This document shows, one piece after another, positions 1 to 8,058 of a stretch of 32,076 nucleotides of DNA. How positions within the stretch are numbered: the stretch's first letter is position 1; each line of letters starts with the position of its first letter. The notes under the pieces were generated by a model. That model was not told the origin of the DNA, searched no databases, and was given only the letters and a program-made list of their open reading frames with translations. The DNA comes from Methylococcaceae bacterium. Its GTDB lineage: Bacteria > Pseudomonadota > Gammaproteobacteria > Methylococcales > Methylomonadaceae. The translations under genes were made by a program, and so were the position numbers. The DNA lies in the NCBI GenBank assembly GCA_013140705.1, contig JABFSH010000078.1, positions 1 through 32,076 on the forward strand. Reading direction: 5' to 3'.

Positions 1-80
1 ACAGTTCATTTCCAGTTACTTTCCACCCCACCTCGCGGTGACGCAGTTACTTTCAATTTCAGAGCTTTTGGCTTACTCTG

Positions 81-153
81 GTACGGACTTTAACCGTACT
101 GATAGTACGCCCTTACGGGCGTACGGATACCGGCAGTCCATGCCGGTATGACG
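81..153. repeat. Cluster of three intergenic hairpins, REP-like
   Basis: Three consecutive perfect inverted repeats are visible: GTACGG/CCGTAC (81-86 with 94-99), GTACGCCC/GGGCGTAC with a TTAC loop (105-112 with 117-124), and ATACCGGCA/TGCCGGTAT with a GTCCA loop (127-135 with 141-149). The last one recurs, inverted and slightly diverged, at 10621-10649, so it belongs to a dispersed palindromic repeat family. The rest of 1-214 holds no supported gene; a short direct repeat CAGTTACTTTC occurs near 13 and 44. Confidence 0.65.
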
Positions 154-214
154 CCGCCTTGGCTTGGCGTAAGACTCTTGCTAATCAAGATTACTTTTGG
201 TCCGTACAAACAAA

Positions 215-249
215 AACGCCATTCCAGAAAATATTACCGGAATGGCGTT
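215..249 (-). terminator. Rho-independent terminator of the ComEA-like gene
   Basis: Perfect 11-bp stem AACGCCATTCC (215-225) with GGAATGGCGTT (239-249) and a 13-nt loop. Read on the minus strand the stem is followed by TTTTTGTTTGT, a proper U-tract. It lies about 75 bp beyond the stop codon of the minus-strand gene 323-619, so it most likely ends that transcript. Confidence 0.8.
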
Positions 250-322
250 AAATTAGCACTCTAAATAGAGCCGTATTGATTAAGGTAATCCGAGTTCGGC
301 TTCTACGATTTCTTGCAAATAT

Positions 323-619
323 TTAATCCTGTTTAGCCTTATCGCTGGTTTTTTGAGTTGTATCATCTGATGCACTTACCAATATGTCCTGTTTGTTTTT
401 CTCGACCGTTTTTTCACCAATACCCGGCACGTTAATCAAATCTTCCGCTACCTTAAAAGATCCTTTTTCTTCCCGGTATTTGACAATCGCTTCTGCCTTT
501 TTCTGGCCAATGCCTGATAAAGCTTCTGAGATAGTCTTTGCATCTGCAGTATTGACATTAACCGGTGCGGCAATAGCATTGAAAGTTAAAAGAGACAGAA
601 AAAATATAAGATGTTTCAT
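323..619 (-). CDS. ComEA-like helix-hairpin-helix DNA-binding protein, exported
   Basis: 98 residues. Residues 1-18 form a signal peptide ending around NAIAA, followed by the typical ComEA core from about residue 20: PVNVNTADA, then two helix-hairpin-helix hairpins (LSGIGQKKAEAIV and LINVPGIGEKTVE), then a polar tail. ComEA-type proteins bind double-stranded DNA non-specifically outside the inner membrane and serve in DNA uptake; short secreted single-domain versions are common in gammaproteobacteria. A GAGG ribosome binding site lies 8 bases before the ATG. The gene is monocistronic, transcribed away from the polysaccharide locus, and followed by the terminator at 215-249. The family call is firm; a role in competence is inference. 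Confidence 0.88.
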   Translation of the reverse strand: MKHLIFFLSLLTFNAIAAPVNVNTADAKTISEALSGIGQKKAEAIVKYREEKGSFKVAEDLINVPGIGEKTVEKNKQDILVSASDDTTQKTSDKAKQD

Positions 620-895
620 GATAGAATCCTCAAAAATTGATGAATTTTAATTTGAATAACGCTTTACTGTTATTCGAAAATTAGTGTAACGATCTGTTTT
701 AGAAAGACAACTTGTATTTATCGATACTTTGACTGTGGTCCCAAATATATAAAAAATCATATTGAAATTTTGGATTATCTACGCATTGTTATCTTAAACC
801 ACTGAACTGGTATATATGCCTTGGACAGAACTACTATTAGCTAATCATTTTTAGCAATGCTTGATGTGACATAACTCGATGCAAGAAATTAACCG

Positions 896-1318
896 ATGAC
901 AACAATGGAAGCAGCACTTCAATCGACGCAAACCTTAGAAACTCGACTAAAGGAAGTTCTAACACATTTTCCTATGATCGTTTTTGCAATGCTTTTCGGT
1001 TCTGTTGCCTCAGGCAGCCAACGTGCAGACAGTGATTTGGATATAGCGGTTTCTGCTAAACAAGCGCTGACAACCCACGAAAAAATAGCCCTGATTAATG
1101 CCTTAGCCGAATGTACCGGGCGGCCTATTGATTTGATTGATCTGAAGATAGTGTCTGAGCCATTACTTGGGCAAATAGTGCGTTATGGCAAAAGGATATT
1201 GGGCAGTGATGCCTTATACGGCGAGTTGATTAACCGACATCTGCTTGAACAAGCGGATTTTATGCCATATCGGACAAGGCTTCTTGCAGAAAGACGAATG
1301 GCATGGATCGGGAAGTAG
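896..1318 (+). CDS. mntA: MntA-like nucleotidyltransferase antitoxin (module A)
   Basis: 140 residues of the minimal nucleotidyltransferase (MNT) fold. The catalytic signature GS-X10-DXD is complete: GSVASG at about residue 36 and DSDLDIAV a little later, with a third acidic strand (PIDLIDLK) around residue 80. In characterised MntA/HepT systems the antitoxin AMPylates the tyrosine of the toxin RX4HXY motif and so neutralises it. The stop overlaps the downstream HEPN gene by 16 nt, which implies translational coupling. No clear Shine-Dalgarno precedes the ATG at 896; the ATG at 905 is an alternative. A 27-codon fragment of a close homologue survives at 10753-10833. The enzyme itself looks intact even though its partner has lost a catalytic residue. 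Confidence 0.87.
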   Translation: MTTMEAALQSTQTLETRLKEVLTHFPMIVFAMLFGSVASGSQRADSDLDIAVSAKQALTTHEKIALINALAECTGRPIDLIDLKIVSEPLLGQIVRYGKRILGSDALYGELINRHLLEQADFMPYRTRLLAERRMAWIGK

Positions 1319-1719
1319 TCGAGCAGAAGCTCGAGTCTTTGCGACGCTGTTTGCGGCGTATAGAAACAAAGTGCCCACCGGATGCCTCCGCTCTAGTCGC
1401 AGACCTTGATCTTCAACACATTGTCTCCCTTAACCTCAGTCGAGCGGTACAAATCTCAGTAGATATCGGCGCGCACATGATCGCCAGAATGGAAGTGCCT
1501 CCTCCTGACACAATGGGGCAAACTTTCGATATACTGGCGCAAGCGGGTGTGTTGGATAATAGTTTGGCAAGCAGTCTCAAGAAGGCAGTAGGTTTTCGCA
1601 ACATTGCAGTTCTTAGCTATGAAAGCATCAACTGGAACATTGTACACAGCATTGTCAAATATCACCTCGCAGATTTTTCAGAATTTGCTAAGGTGGTCGC
1701 CATAAGACTAACAAAGTAA
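1303..1719 (+). CDS. hepT: HepT-like HEPN RNase toxin (module A), catalytic His replaced by Leu
   Basis: 138 residues, all-helical HEPN (DUF86/HepT) type. The conserved block near residue 99 reads FRNIAVLSYE, whereas the family motif RX4HXY and the closest relative in this window (10818-11219, RNIAVHNY) have His at that position. Codon 104 is CTT (1612-1614), one base from CAT. The Arg, Asn and the tyrosine modified by MntA remain. HEPN RNases need this His for RNA cleavage, so the product is probably catalytically dead while still able to bind its partner. It overlaps mntA by 16 nt. A sequencing error at one base is possible but the rest of the frame is clean. Confidence 0.85.
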   Translation: MDREVVEQKLESLRRCLRRIETKCPPDASALVADLDLQHIVSLNLSRAVQISVDIGAHMIARMEVPPPDTMGQTFDILAQAGVLDNSLASSLKKAVGFRNIAVLSYESINWNIVHSIVKYHLADFSEFAKVVAIRLTK

Positions 1720-1741
1720 CCTTTTGTCATCTGCTACTGCT

Positions 1742-2146
1742 ATGAACGAAACCCCATCTCTCGATGTTTCATTGAATAAGTTGTACGTATTTTTTTCTGT
1801 TCATGAGGAAATCGAGCTTGCCCTGTTGATTGGCAGTCGGGCCTCTGGACTTATTCGGAAGGGAAGTGATTGGGATTTCGCCATCCAATGGCGCAAGGAT
1901 ATTCCCTGGATAAAAATGCTGGCGCAAACCGAGACATTGCGCCGGGAACTTGCCCTTTTTTTGCAGATAACGCCGGATGAAATTGACCTGGTTGATCTTC
2001 CGACCGCACGGCTTGCAATGCGCGCAGTCGTAGCAGAAGAAGGCGTGGTATTAAAAGGCGACAATACTTTGTCCTGGAGCCATTTTCTGCTTCGCACATG
2101 GGGTGAGCTTGAGGATTTTTACTGGAGACAGCAACATGCGGCTTGA
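1742..2146 (+). CDS. MntA-like nucleotidyltransferase antitoxin (module B)
   Basis: 134 residues from the ATG at 1742; the TTG at 1724 would add six residues, and neither start has an obvious ribosome binding site. GS-X10-DXD is present: GSRASG followed by SDWDFAI, with EIDLVDL as the third acidic strand. The C-terminal part (TARLAMRAVVAEEGVVLKG) is shared almost unchanged with module D at 7651-8058, which marks B and D as one subfamily. The partner HEPN gene overlaps the 3' end by 11 nt. The gene looks functional and follows module A after 22 bp in the same direction, so A and B are likely cotranscribed. Confidence 0.86.
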   Translation: MNETPSLDVSLNKLYVFFSVHEEIELALLIGSRASGLIRKGSDWDFAIQWRKDIPWIKMLAQTETLRRELALFLQITPDEIDLVDLPTARLAMRAVVAEEGVVLKGDNTLSWSHFLLRTWGELEDFYWRQQHAA

Positions 2147-2555
2147 TGTTTATCAAGAGGAAACCGCACAAATCGCACGTTACCAGTCAGAAGTTCTGGC
2201 AGATGCGAGGAAGAAGCTGGCATCGGGCGAAGCCCTATCTCGCCTTGAACAGAATGGCGTCCTGCATGCGCTGCAAGTGCTAGTAGAATACGCCATCGGC
2301 AAGGCCAAGCATTTACTTAAAGCGGCGGGTCAGGAAATTCCGATATCCGCCTATGACACTTTCGTCTCGCTAGCCGCAATTGAACAGATTCAGTCCGAAC
2401 AATTAGATGACTGGAATCGTGCCGTTGGGCTGCGTAACCGAATCGTTCATGATTATATGAATATACGAATGAATGTAGTGCTGGAATTGGTAAGAGATAA
2501 ACAATACTATTTTATTGTCGAATTCCTTCTTCGACCGATTACGCAAACGAAATGA
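2136..2555 (+). CDS. HepT-like HEPN RNase toxin (module B)
   Basis: 139 residues from the ATG at 2136; GGAGA stands 7 bases upstream, which favours it over an upstream GTG at 2103. The toxin motif is complete: LRNRIVHDY near residue 103 fits RX4HXY, with both the catalytic His and the tyrosine target of MntA. Known HepT proteins are RNases kept silent by AMPylation of that Tyr. It is a close homologue of 8048-8461 (shared LEQNG.LH.LQVL and RNRIVHDYM). Together with 1742-2146 this is one of the three modules that look intact. Confidence 0.87.
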   Translation: MRLDVYQEETAQIARYQSEVLADARKKLASGEALSRLEQNGVLHALQVLVEYAIGKAKHLLKAAGQEIPISAYDTFVSLAAIEQIQSEQLDDWNRAVGLRNRIVHDYMNIRMNVVLELVRDKQYYFIVEFLLRPITQTK

Positions 2556-2579
2556 CTATAACAAGTGAACTCAGAAAAA

Positions 2580-2903
2580 ATGCGTCTGACAGACAATCAA
2601 ATTCAAATTATTCGTCAACTGGCGGGAAATCAATCTCGTGTGCGAGTTTTCGGCTCCAGACTTGATGACAATGCGCACGGAGGCGACCTTGATCTCATGC
2701 TTGAGATACCGGAACCCGAAGATAACCCCGCACTCATGGCCGCACAAATGTCCGCTCAAGTATCACGCGCCATGCATGGGCGTAAAGTGGACGTATTGAT
2801 CAGCGCCCCTAATCTTAGGCGTCTACCTATTCATGACATAAGACCAGCGTCTGTTTGGAGGCTTGTTTACCCTGGAGCAAGCAGCATTTATCAAGCATGC
2901 TAA
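2580..2903 (+). pseudogene. Orphan minimal MNT nucleotidyltransferase with damaged C-terminus (module C)
   Basis: The frame from the ATG at 2580 (or GTG 2565) gives a minimal MNT of the second subfamily: VFGSR then GGDLDLML (GS-X9-DXD), and GRKVDVLIS. Relatives in this window end with PI...TGxxL and a stop about 95 residues in, overlapping the HEPN start. Here the frame reaches LPIHDI and then reads RPASVWRLV onward; the expected ending (TSVCL) lies in another frame, so a small indel around 2838-2845 is likely. No HEPN partner is recognisable before the rfbF remnant at 2988. The catalytic core may still be made as an orphan antitoxin; the gene is probably decaying. Confidence 0.65.
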
Positions 2904-2987
2904 GATAGCTATGAATGCGGCAATGGCTAAAGTAGCCTTATTTCGAGTAATCAACATGATCCCTGTTGTTTTCCCAAAAAATCGAAC

Positions 2988-3162
2988 ATGAAAGCAGTTA
3001 TTCTTGCTGGCGGTTTGGGTACGCATATTTCAGAAGTGACGCATCTGAAAACCTAGCCAATGATAGAAATTGGTGGTCAGTCATATTTTATGGCACATCA
3101 TGAAGCTTTATTCGACGCATGGTATTCATGATTTTGTGGTGTGGTTATAAAGGTTATGTAAT
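2988..3162 (+). pseudogene. rfbF: Decayed 5' fragment of rfbF (glucose-1-phosphate cytidylyltransferase)
   Basis: The stretch aligns base by base with 4043-4221, the start of the intact rfbF: it opens ATGAAAGCAGTTATTCTTGC and carries MKAVILAGGLGT, but the next residue is His instead of the Arg of the nucleotide-binding GGLGTR motif, and a TAG stops the frame at codon 23. Later blocks (GGTTATAAAGGTTATGTAAT) match in other frames, so several indels have accumulated. Similarity extends about 30 bp into the leader. The fragment stops abruptly, and the rest of 2904-3216 holds no supported gene. Confidence 0.88.
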
Positions 3163-3216
3163 ATGGGTCGGCAATCAAAGATATTGCCCACTTCGAATTA
3201 AGATAGGAGCTAATTT

Positions 3217-3759
3217 ATGAGTACGCCAAACCTGGAAGATTTGCCGCACTATACCTATGATGACTATGCGCAATGGGAAGGTCGGTGGGAGTTGATCTAC
3301 GGGGTGGCTCACGCTATGAGTCCTTCACCCAGCATTGAACACCAGTCTATCAGTCAACACATTGCCAGTCAGCTAGAGCGTACTTTGGAAAACTGTCACG
3401 AATGTCATGCCCTGCTGCCCGTTGACTGGAAGATTGACGAAGAAACCACTGTTCAGCCTGACAATTTGGTGGTTTGTGGGGAGCTGGAAAAAGCGGACTA
3501 TCTGAGCAAAACTCCAACCTTAATTTTCGAAATACTTTCCAAGTCCACAGCACATAAGGACCGTACTACCAAATTCAAACTGTATGAGCGGGAAGGTGTT
3601 CGACACTACGTGATCGTTGACCCTGAAGAAAGAATTGCCAAGGTCTATCGCTTGCACGAAGGCCGCTACATCAAGGTACTGGATGCCAACAAGGATAATA
3701 TTGAGTTTGACTTAGGAAAATGTAGTATTCAGTTCGAATTCGCCAAAATTTGGTTGTAA
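3217..3759 (+). CDS. Uma2-family (DUF820) putative restriction-endonuclease-fold protein
   Basis: 180 residues, the usual length for Uma2 proteins. Family marks are visible in order: an N-terminal ELIYGVAHAMSPSP, a QPDNLVV block near residue 80, PTLIFEILSKST near 100, then TTKFKLYEREGV and YVIVDPEER. These fit the PD-(D/E)XK-like Uma2 fold, where the PD aspartate, the Glu of FEILS and a lysine form the putative active site. The biological role of the family is unsettled. The start is supported by AGGAG 7-8 bases upstream. It sits between the rfbF remnant and the intact rfbF in the same orientation, so it arrived with the rearrangement. The 283 bp after it (3760-4042) show no gene and presumably hold the promoter of the sugar operon, though I see no clean -35/-10 pair. 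Confidence 0.85.
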   Translation: MSTPNLEDLPHYTYDDYAQWEGRWELIYGVAHAMSPSPSIEHQSISQHIASQLERTLENCHECHALLPVDWKIDEETTVQPDNLVVCGELEKADYLSKTPTLIFEILSKSTAHKDRTTKFKLYEREGVRHYVIVDPEERIAKVYRLHEGRYIKVLDANKDNIEFDLGKCSIQFEFAKIWL

Positions 3760-4042
3760 TTACAGATAAATTATGACGAGAGTCTGAAAATGAATAATCC
3801 AAAAACTAGGCATCAAGTTGCCAACCTTCAAAGCCTTACACCTAAAGAGCCAAACCGCATTTTTACAGAAACCTGCTAATAAGCCAATACATAACAAATG
3901 CCATGGTAATTGGTTTAAAAACCTATTCATCGAATCAGACCAAAAGCGACTTATAAAAGCAAAATAAGAATTATTTAATCTAGGGCGTAACAAGAGTTAT
4001 ATTTATTTTTATGATCTTTGCAATTTTCCTGATAAATCAAAT

Positions 4043-4816
4043 ATGAAAGCAGTTATTCTTGCGGGTGGCCTGGGTACTCGTATTTCAGAAGAAACGCATC
4101 TGAAACCCAAGCCAATGATAGAAATTGGTGGTAAACCCATTTTATGGCACATCATGAAGCTTTACTCCGCTCATGGCATTCATGATTTTGTGGTTTGCTG
4201 TGGATATAAGGGTTATGTAATCAAAGAATATTTCGCCAATTATTTTTTGCACATGTCGGATGTCACTTTCGATATAGTGAATAATGAAATGCAGGTGCAT
4301 CAACGTAATGCGGAACCTTGGCGCGTTACATTAGTTGATACTGGCGATGAAACTTTGACAGGTGGGCGCCTTAAAAGAGTCGCTGATTATGTAAAAGATG
4401 AAGATATCTTTTGTTTTACCTATGGCGACGGTTTAGCCGACGTTGATTTATCAGCATTGATTAAATTTCATCGTGAACATGACAAACTCGCTACCGTGAC
4501 AGCCGTACAGCCTCCGGGACGATATGGAGCATTGAATATGCAAGGCAATTCTGTTGAAGGTTTCATTGAGAAACCCAAGGGAGATGGTGGCTGGATCAAT
4601 GGCGGATACTTTGTACTTTCTCCTAAGTGTCTGAATTATATTTCAGGCGATCAATCTAGTTGGGAGGGTGAGCCTTTGGCAAAATTGGCTACCAACGGGC
4701 AACTTATGGCGTTTGAGCATTCCGGTTTCTGGCAGCCTATGGATACCTTGAGAGATAAGAATCAACTCGAAGATCTTTGGCAAAATGGCAAAGCGCCTTG
4801 GAAAGTTTGGGGATGA
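4043..4816 (+). CDS. rfbF: Glucose-1-phosphate cytidylyltransferase
   Basis: 257 residues, the normal family length. The enzyme makes CDP-glucose from CTP and glucose-1-phosphate, the entry step to CDP-3,6-dideoxy and branched 6-deoxy hexoses. Visible marks: nucleotide-binding AGGLGTRISEETHLKPKPM at the N-terminus, then IEIGGKPILWHIMK, CGYKGYVIKEYF, YGDGLADVD near residue 130, and the GFWQPMDTLRDKNQLE ending typical of RfbF. It opens a four-gene operon; its TGA overlaps the rfbG start as ATGA. A broken second copy lies 1.05 kb upstream (2988-3162). Confidence 0.96.
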   Translation: MKAVILAGGLGTRISEETHLKPKPMIEIGGKPILWHIMKLYSAHGIHDFVVCCGYKGYVIKEYFANYFLHMSDVTFDIVNNEMQVHQRNAEPWRVTLVDTGDETLTGGRLKRVADYVKDEDIFCFTYGDGLADVDLSALIKFHREHDKLATVTAVQPPGRYGALNMQGNSVEGFIEKPKGDGGWINGGYFVLSPKCLNYISGDQSSWEGEPLAKLATNGQLMAFEHSGFWQPMDTLRDKNQLEDLWQNGKAPWKVWG

Positions 4817-5871
4817 ATCCAGATTTCTGGGCAGACAAAAAGGTTTTTCTTACTGGACATACTGGCTTTAAAGGTGGCTGGTTATCGCTTTGGCTTCAAA
4901 AGTTAGGCGCTGAAGTTCATGGTTATGCATTACCCCCCCCGACGAAACCCGATTTTTTCTCGGTAGCGGAAGTCGGCCAAGGCATGGCTAGCAGTACAAT
5001 TGCAGATATTCGCGATAACGACAGGCTGATAGATAGGATGTCCGTGACAAAACCCGATATTGTGTTTCATTTGGCGGCTCAACCTTTAGTCCGATACTCT
5101 TATCAAGCGCCATCAGAAACATATGCAACCAATGTTATGGGAACCGTAAATCTATTCGAAGCCGTTCGCAAGACTCCGTCGGTTCGTGCGGTTATTAACG
5201 TAACAACAGACAAATGTTACGAAAACCGTGAATGGGTTTGGCCTTATCGTGAAAATGAAGCCATGGGTGGATTTGACCCCTACTCCAGCAGCAAAGGCTG
5301 CTCTGAACTCATTACCTCAGCGTATCGTCGATCATTTTTGGCCGATATGGGAATCGCTGTAGCAAGCGCTAGAGCGGGCAACGTTATTGGAGGAGGGGAT
5401 TGGGCTCAAGATCGACTTATTCCGGATTTTTTGAATGCAATGGATGCCAAAAAGCCTCTTTTTGTTCGCTCACCCAATTCCATAAGACCTTGGCAGCACG
5501 TTTTAGCGCCATTGTCAGGGTATCTTATGCTGGCAGAACGTTTAATACTCGATGGTAAAAATTTTTCCGGGGCCTGGAATTTTGGCCCTTCTGATCAGGA
5601 TGCCTGGCCAGTGAGAAGGATTGTTGAAAAACTTACCGCTGATACCATCACTTCCTGGCAAATTAATGAAAATCCTCAACCACATGAAGCGCATTATTTA
5701 AAACTGGACAGCAGTAAAGCTCGCACTCAATTAGGTTGGCAACCCCGATGGAATATAGAAAATGCCCTGGAAAAAATCTTGGACTGGCATTCAAGTTGGC
5801 TTGGCGGAAAAAACATGTTTGAATTCACTATGAGTCAAATTGCTGCTTATGAGGCTACCAAGCAGGGTTAA
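4813..5871 (+). CDS. rfbG: CDP-glucose 4,6-dehydratase
   Basis: 352 residues from the ATG at 4813, chosen because it overlaps the rfbF stop (ATGA) and gives the family N-terminus; a longer frame inside rfbF is not credible. It is an extended SDR converting CDP-glucose to CDP-4-keto-6-deoxyglucose with NAD. Marks: GHTGFKGGWLSLWL (Rossmann glycine motif with the KGGWL typical of this enzyme), HLAAQPLVRYSY, VTTDKCYEN, and the catalytic YSSSKG (YxxxK). The last codon is shared with the next start (TAATG). Confidence 0.96.
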   Translation: MNPDFWADKKVFLTGHTGFKGGWLSLWLQKLGAEVHGYALPPPTKPDFFSVAEVGQGMASSTIADIRDNDRLIDRMSVTKPDIVFHLAAQPLVRYSYQAPSETYATNVMGTVNLFEAVRKTPSVRAVINVTTDKCYENREWVWPYRENEAMGGFDPYSSSKGCSELITSAYRRSFLADMGIAVASARAGNVIGGGDWAQDRLIPDFLNAMDAKKPLFVRSPNSIRPWQHVLAPLSGYLMLAERLILDGKNFSGAWNFGPSDQDAWPVRRIVEKLTADTITSWQINENPQPHEAHYLKLDSSKARTQLGWQPRWNIENALEKILDWHSSWLGGKNMFEFTMSQIAAYEATKQG

Positions 5872-6434
5872 TGATGGGACGATTTGATTTTTTGAACACC
5901 CCAATTGCTGGTTTGAAGATAGTTCAACGAAAGTCTATTGAAGATTCGCGTGGCTTTTTAAGCCGATTTTATTGCGCTGAAGAATTTTGCGATGCCGGAT
6001 TAAAAAAAAATATAAATCAAATTAATCATACCCTAACGAAATATAAAGGCACTGTACGAGGGATGCATTATCAAAAGCCGCCATATGCTGAAACTAAAGT
6101 TGTCAGTTGCCTGAAGGGTGAAATATTTGATGTAGCGGTCGATTTACGCAATAACTCGCCCACGTTTCTACGCTGGCATGGTGTGACGCTCAGCGAACAA
6201 AATCAGCGCAGCTTATTGATACCGGATGGTTTTGCACACGGTTTTCAAACGCTATCTGAAAATTGCGAGCTAATTTATTTACATACCACAGCTTTTCACC
6301 CCGAATCAGAGGGCGCACTGAATATTCTTGATCCAAAGTTAGGTATAGCCTGGCCACTTGCTATCACTGAGCTTTCCGAAAGAGATCGGAACCATAAATT
6401 GATTGAACAGAACTTTCAGGGAATGGCCTTATGA
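5871..6434 (+). CDS. rfbC: dTDP-4-dehydrorhamnose 3,5-epimerase-like (RmlC/RfbC family) cupin
   Basis: 187 residues of the RmlC cupin family: DSRGFLSRFY near residue 25, VRGMHYQKPP with the catalytic-type His near 60, KGEIFDVAVDLR, PDGFAHGFQTLSE, and LIYLHTTAFHPESEG. In this operon it more likely epimerises the CDP-4-keto-6-deoxy sugar at C3 and/or C5 than makes rhamnose, because no rmlA, rmlB or rmlD accompanies it. The ATG at 5871 overlaps the rfbG stop by one base; ATG 5874 is an alternative. A decayed homologue (11253-11350) shares the N-terminal RFDF and DSRGFLSRFY. Confidence 0.9.
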   Translation: MMGRFDFLNTPIAGLKIVQRKSIEDSRGFLSRFYCAEEFCDAGLKKNINQINHTLTKYKGTVRGMHYQKPPYAETKVVSCLKGEIFDVAVDLRNNSPTFLRWHGVTLSEQNQRSLLIPDGFAHGFQTLSENCELIYLHTTAFHPESEGALNILDPKLGIAWPLAITELSERDRNHKLIEQNFQGMAL

Positions 6435-7654
6435 AGTGTCGTCATTGCAAGGCTGAACTGACTCTGCCGCTAATGGATTTGGGCTCTGCCCCTCCATCCA
6501 ACGCTTATCTCACCCGGCAAACATTGAGCGCACCCGAGAAATACTTTCCTTTACGAGTGCTGGTCTGCACGCAATGCTGGCTGGTTCAGACCGAGGATTA
6601 CACCGAAGTTGATGAACTGTTCAGCTCCGATTACGCTTACTTTTCCAGTACTTCAATCAGCTGGCTGAGCCACGCGTCGAGATATGCAGAGAAAATGACC
6701 CAGCAGTTGAAACTGACCCAAGACAGCCTGGTCATTGAGATTGCTTCCAACGACGGCTACCTGCTCAGGAATTTTGTGTCTGTCGGAATTCCCTGCCTTG
6801 GCATCGAGCCAACTGCCAGCACTGCTGCTGTCGCCGAGAAACTCGGCATCCCTGTCATGCGTGAGTTTTTTGGCGAGCAACTTGGCAGGCAACTCGCAGC
6901 CACGGGCAAACAGGCCGACCTTATTGCCGGCAACAACGTTTATGCCCATGTGCCCGACATCAACGACTTTACCCGAGGCCTGAAAGCGGTTCTCAAACCC
7001 GGTGGCACTATTACACTTGAATTTCCGCACCTGATGCGGTTGATCGAACACACCCAGTTCGACACAATCTATCACGAACATTTTTCTTATTTGTCTCTAC
7101 ACACAGTGGACCGCATCTTCAAAAATATTGGTTTGCGTGTCCTGGATGTTGAAGAATTACCTACCCATGGCGGAAGCTTGCGAATTTATGGATGCCATGA
7201 AGAAGACGCTCGTCAAATTTCCCCCGCTGTTAATGCGATACTGACAGAGGAAGAACGACGTGGCCTGCAAACGGTTTCCACCTACCAACACTTTCAGGAA
7301 AAGGCGGATCGGATCAAAGACGATCTATTGGTTTTCCTGATCGAGCAAAAACGTGCGGGCAAGAAAGTGGCCGCCTACGGCGCAGCCGCCAAAGGCAATA
7401 CGCTGCTAAATTACGCCGGCATCAGGCCAGACCTGCTACCGTTCGTTTGCGATGCTGCCGTTGCCAAGCAGGGTAAGTTCATGCCAGGCAGCCATATTCC
7501 CATCCTGGCGCCGACTGTGCTGGTCGAAAAACGCCCCGACTATCTGGTCATCCTGCCCTGGAACATAGCCGCCGAAGTCAAGCAGCAAAATGCCCATCTG
7601 GCGGGGCTCGGTACCCAATTTGTCACTGCCGTGCCAGGGTTGGAGGTGCTATGA
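6431..7654 (+). CDS. SAM-dependent sugar C-methyltransferase (TylC3/NovU type)
   Basis: 407 residues with the three-part layout of sugar C-methyltransferases: an N-terminal zinc site (CRHC at 3-6 and CTQC near 50-53), a central Rossmann methyltransferase domain (VIEIASNDGYLL, then EPTAS and AGNNVYAHVPD), and a C-terminal domain with AAYGAAAKGNTLLNYAG. Relatives add a methyl group at C3 of 4-keto-6-deoxy NDP-sugars, giving branched sugars. The first ATG overlaps the epimerase stop (ATGA) and its own stop overlaps the next start (ATGA at 7651). Base composition is richer in GC than its neighbours, suggesting a separate origin. The 3' end of a second copy survives at 12665-12712. Exact product stereochemistry cannot be read from sequence. 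Confidence 0.9.
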   Translation: MKCRHCKAELTLPLMDLGSAPPSNAYLTRQTLSAPEKYFPLRVLVCTQCWLVQTEDYTEVDELFSSDYAYFSSTSISWLSHASRYAEKMTQQLKLTQDSLVIEIASNDGYLLRNFVSVGIPCLGIEPTASTAAVAEKLGIPVMREFFGEQLGRQLAATGKQADLIAGNNVYAHVPDINDFTRGLKAVLKPGGTITLEFPHLMRLIEHTQFDTIYHEHFSYLSLHTVDRIFKNIGLRVLDVEELPTHGGSLRIYGCHEEDARQISPAVNAILTEEERRGLQTVSTYQHFQEKADRIKDDLLVFLIEQKRAGKKVAAYGAAAKGNTLLNYAGIRPDLLPFVCDAAVAKQGKFMPGSHIPILAPTVLVEKRPDYLVILPWNIAAEVKQQNAHLAGLGTQFVTAVPGLEVL

Positions 7655-8058
7655 ATAACAAACATGTTAATCATCATTTGGATGCTTTAAAGCAATGTCT
7701 GTTACAAGTTCCTTAGTTAGAGCTAGCTATATTGATAGGTAGCCAAGCCAGCGGCAAAGCCCATGCGAAAAGTGATTGGGATATTGCAATTCGTTGGCAT
7801 CGTCAGCCTGAAATCAGCATCATCTCGGTATTGGCACAAACAAAAACTTTACGGCGAATCCTGGCGCAACTGCTTAAAGTCGCAGAGGATCAAGTAGATT
7901 TGATTGATTTAACTTACGCACGGCTTACCATGCGCGCAGTAGTGGCGGAAGAAGGCATTGTACTTAAAGGCGATGATACGCTGGCATGGCATTATTTTTT
8001 ACAGCGTACTTGGCGGGAACTAGAAGATTATTACTGGAACCAGTGTTATGCGACTTGA
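7651..8058 (+). pseudogene. MntA-like antitoxin with nonsense codon at position 22 (module D)
   Basis: The frame opens at the ATG at 7651, overlapping the methyltransferase stop, reads MNNKHVNHHLDALKQCLLQV plus one Pro, meets TAG at 7714-7716, and continues in the same frame as LELAILIGSQASG with SDWDIAI (GS-X10-DXD). By alignment with module B (EEIELALLIGSRASG) the stop replaces a Glu/Gln-like codon. A TTG at 7732 could restart translation just before the catalytic Gly-Ser, giving 108 residues without the first helix. The partner HEPN looks intact, so either restart, readthrough or a homologous antitoxin (module B) may protect the cell. Nonsense mutation is the simplest reading. Confidence 0.8.

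Noticed and set aside
384-650. 88-residue open frame antisense to the ComEA-like gene
   Set aside because: It is a shadow of a gene with a clear signal peptide, ribosome binding site and terminator on the other strand.
6653-7081. 142-residue minus-strand frame inside the methyltransferase
   Set aside because: It lies wholly within a well-supported gene with conserved motifs and shows no domain features.
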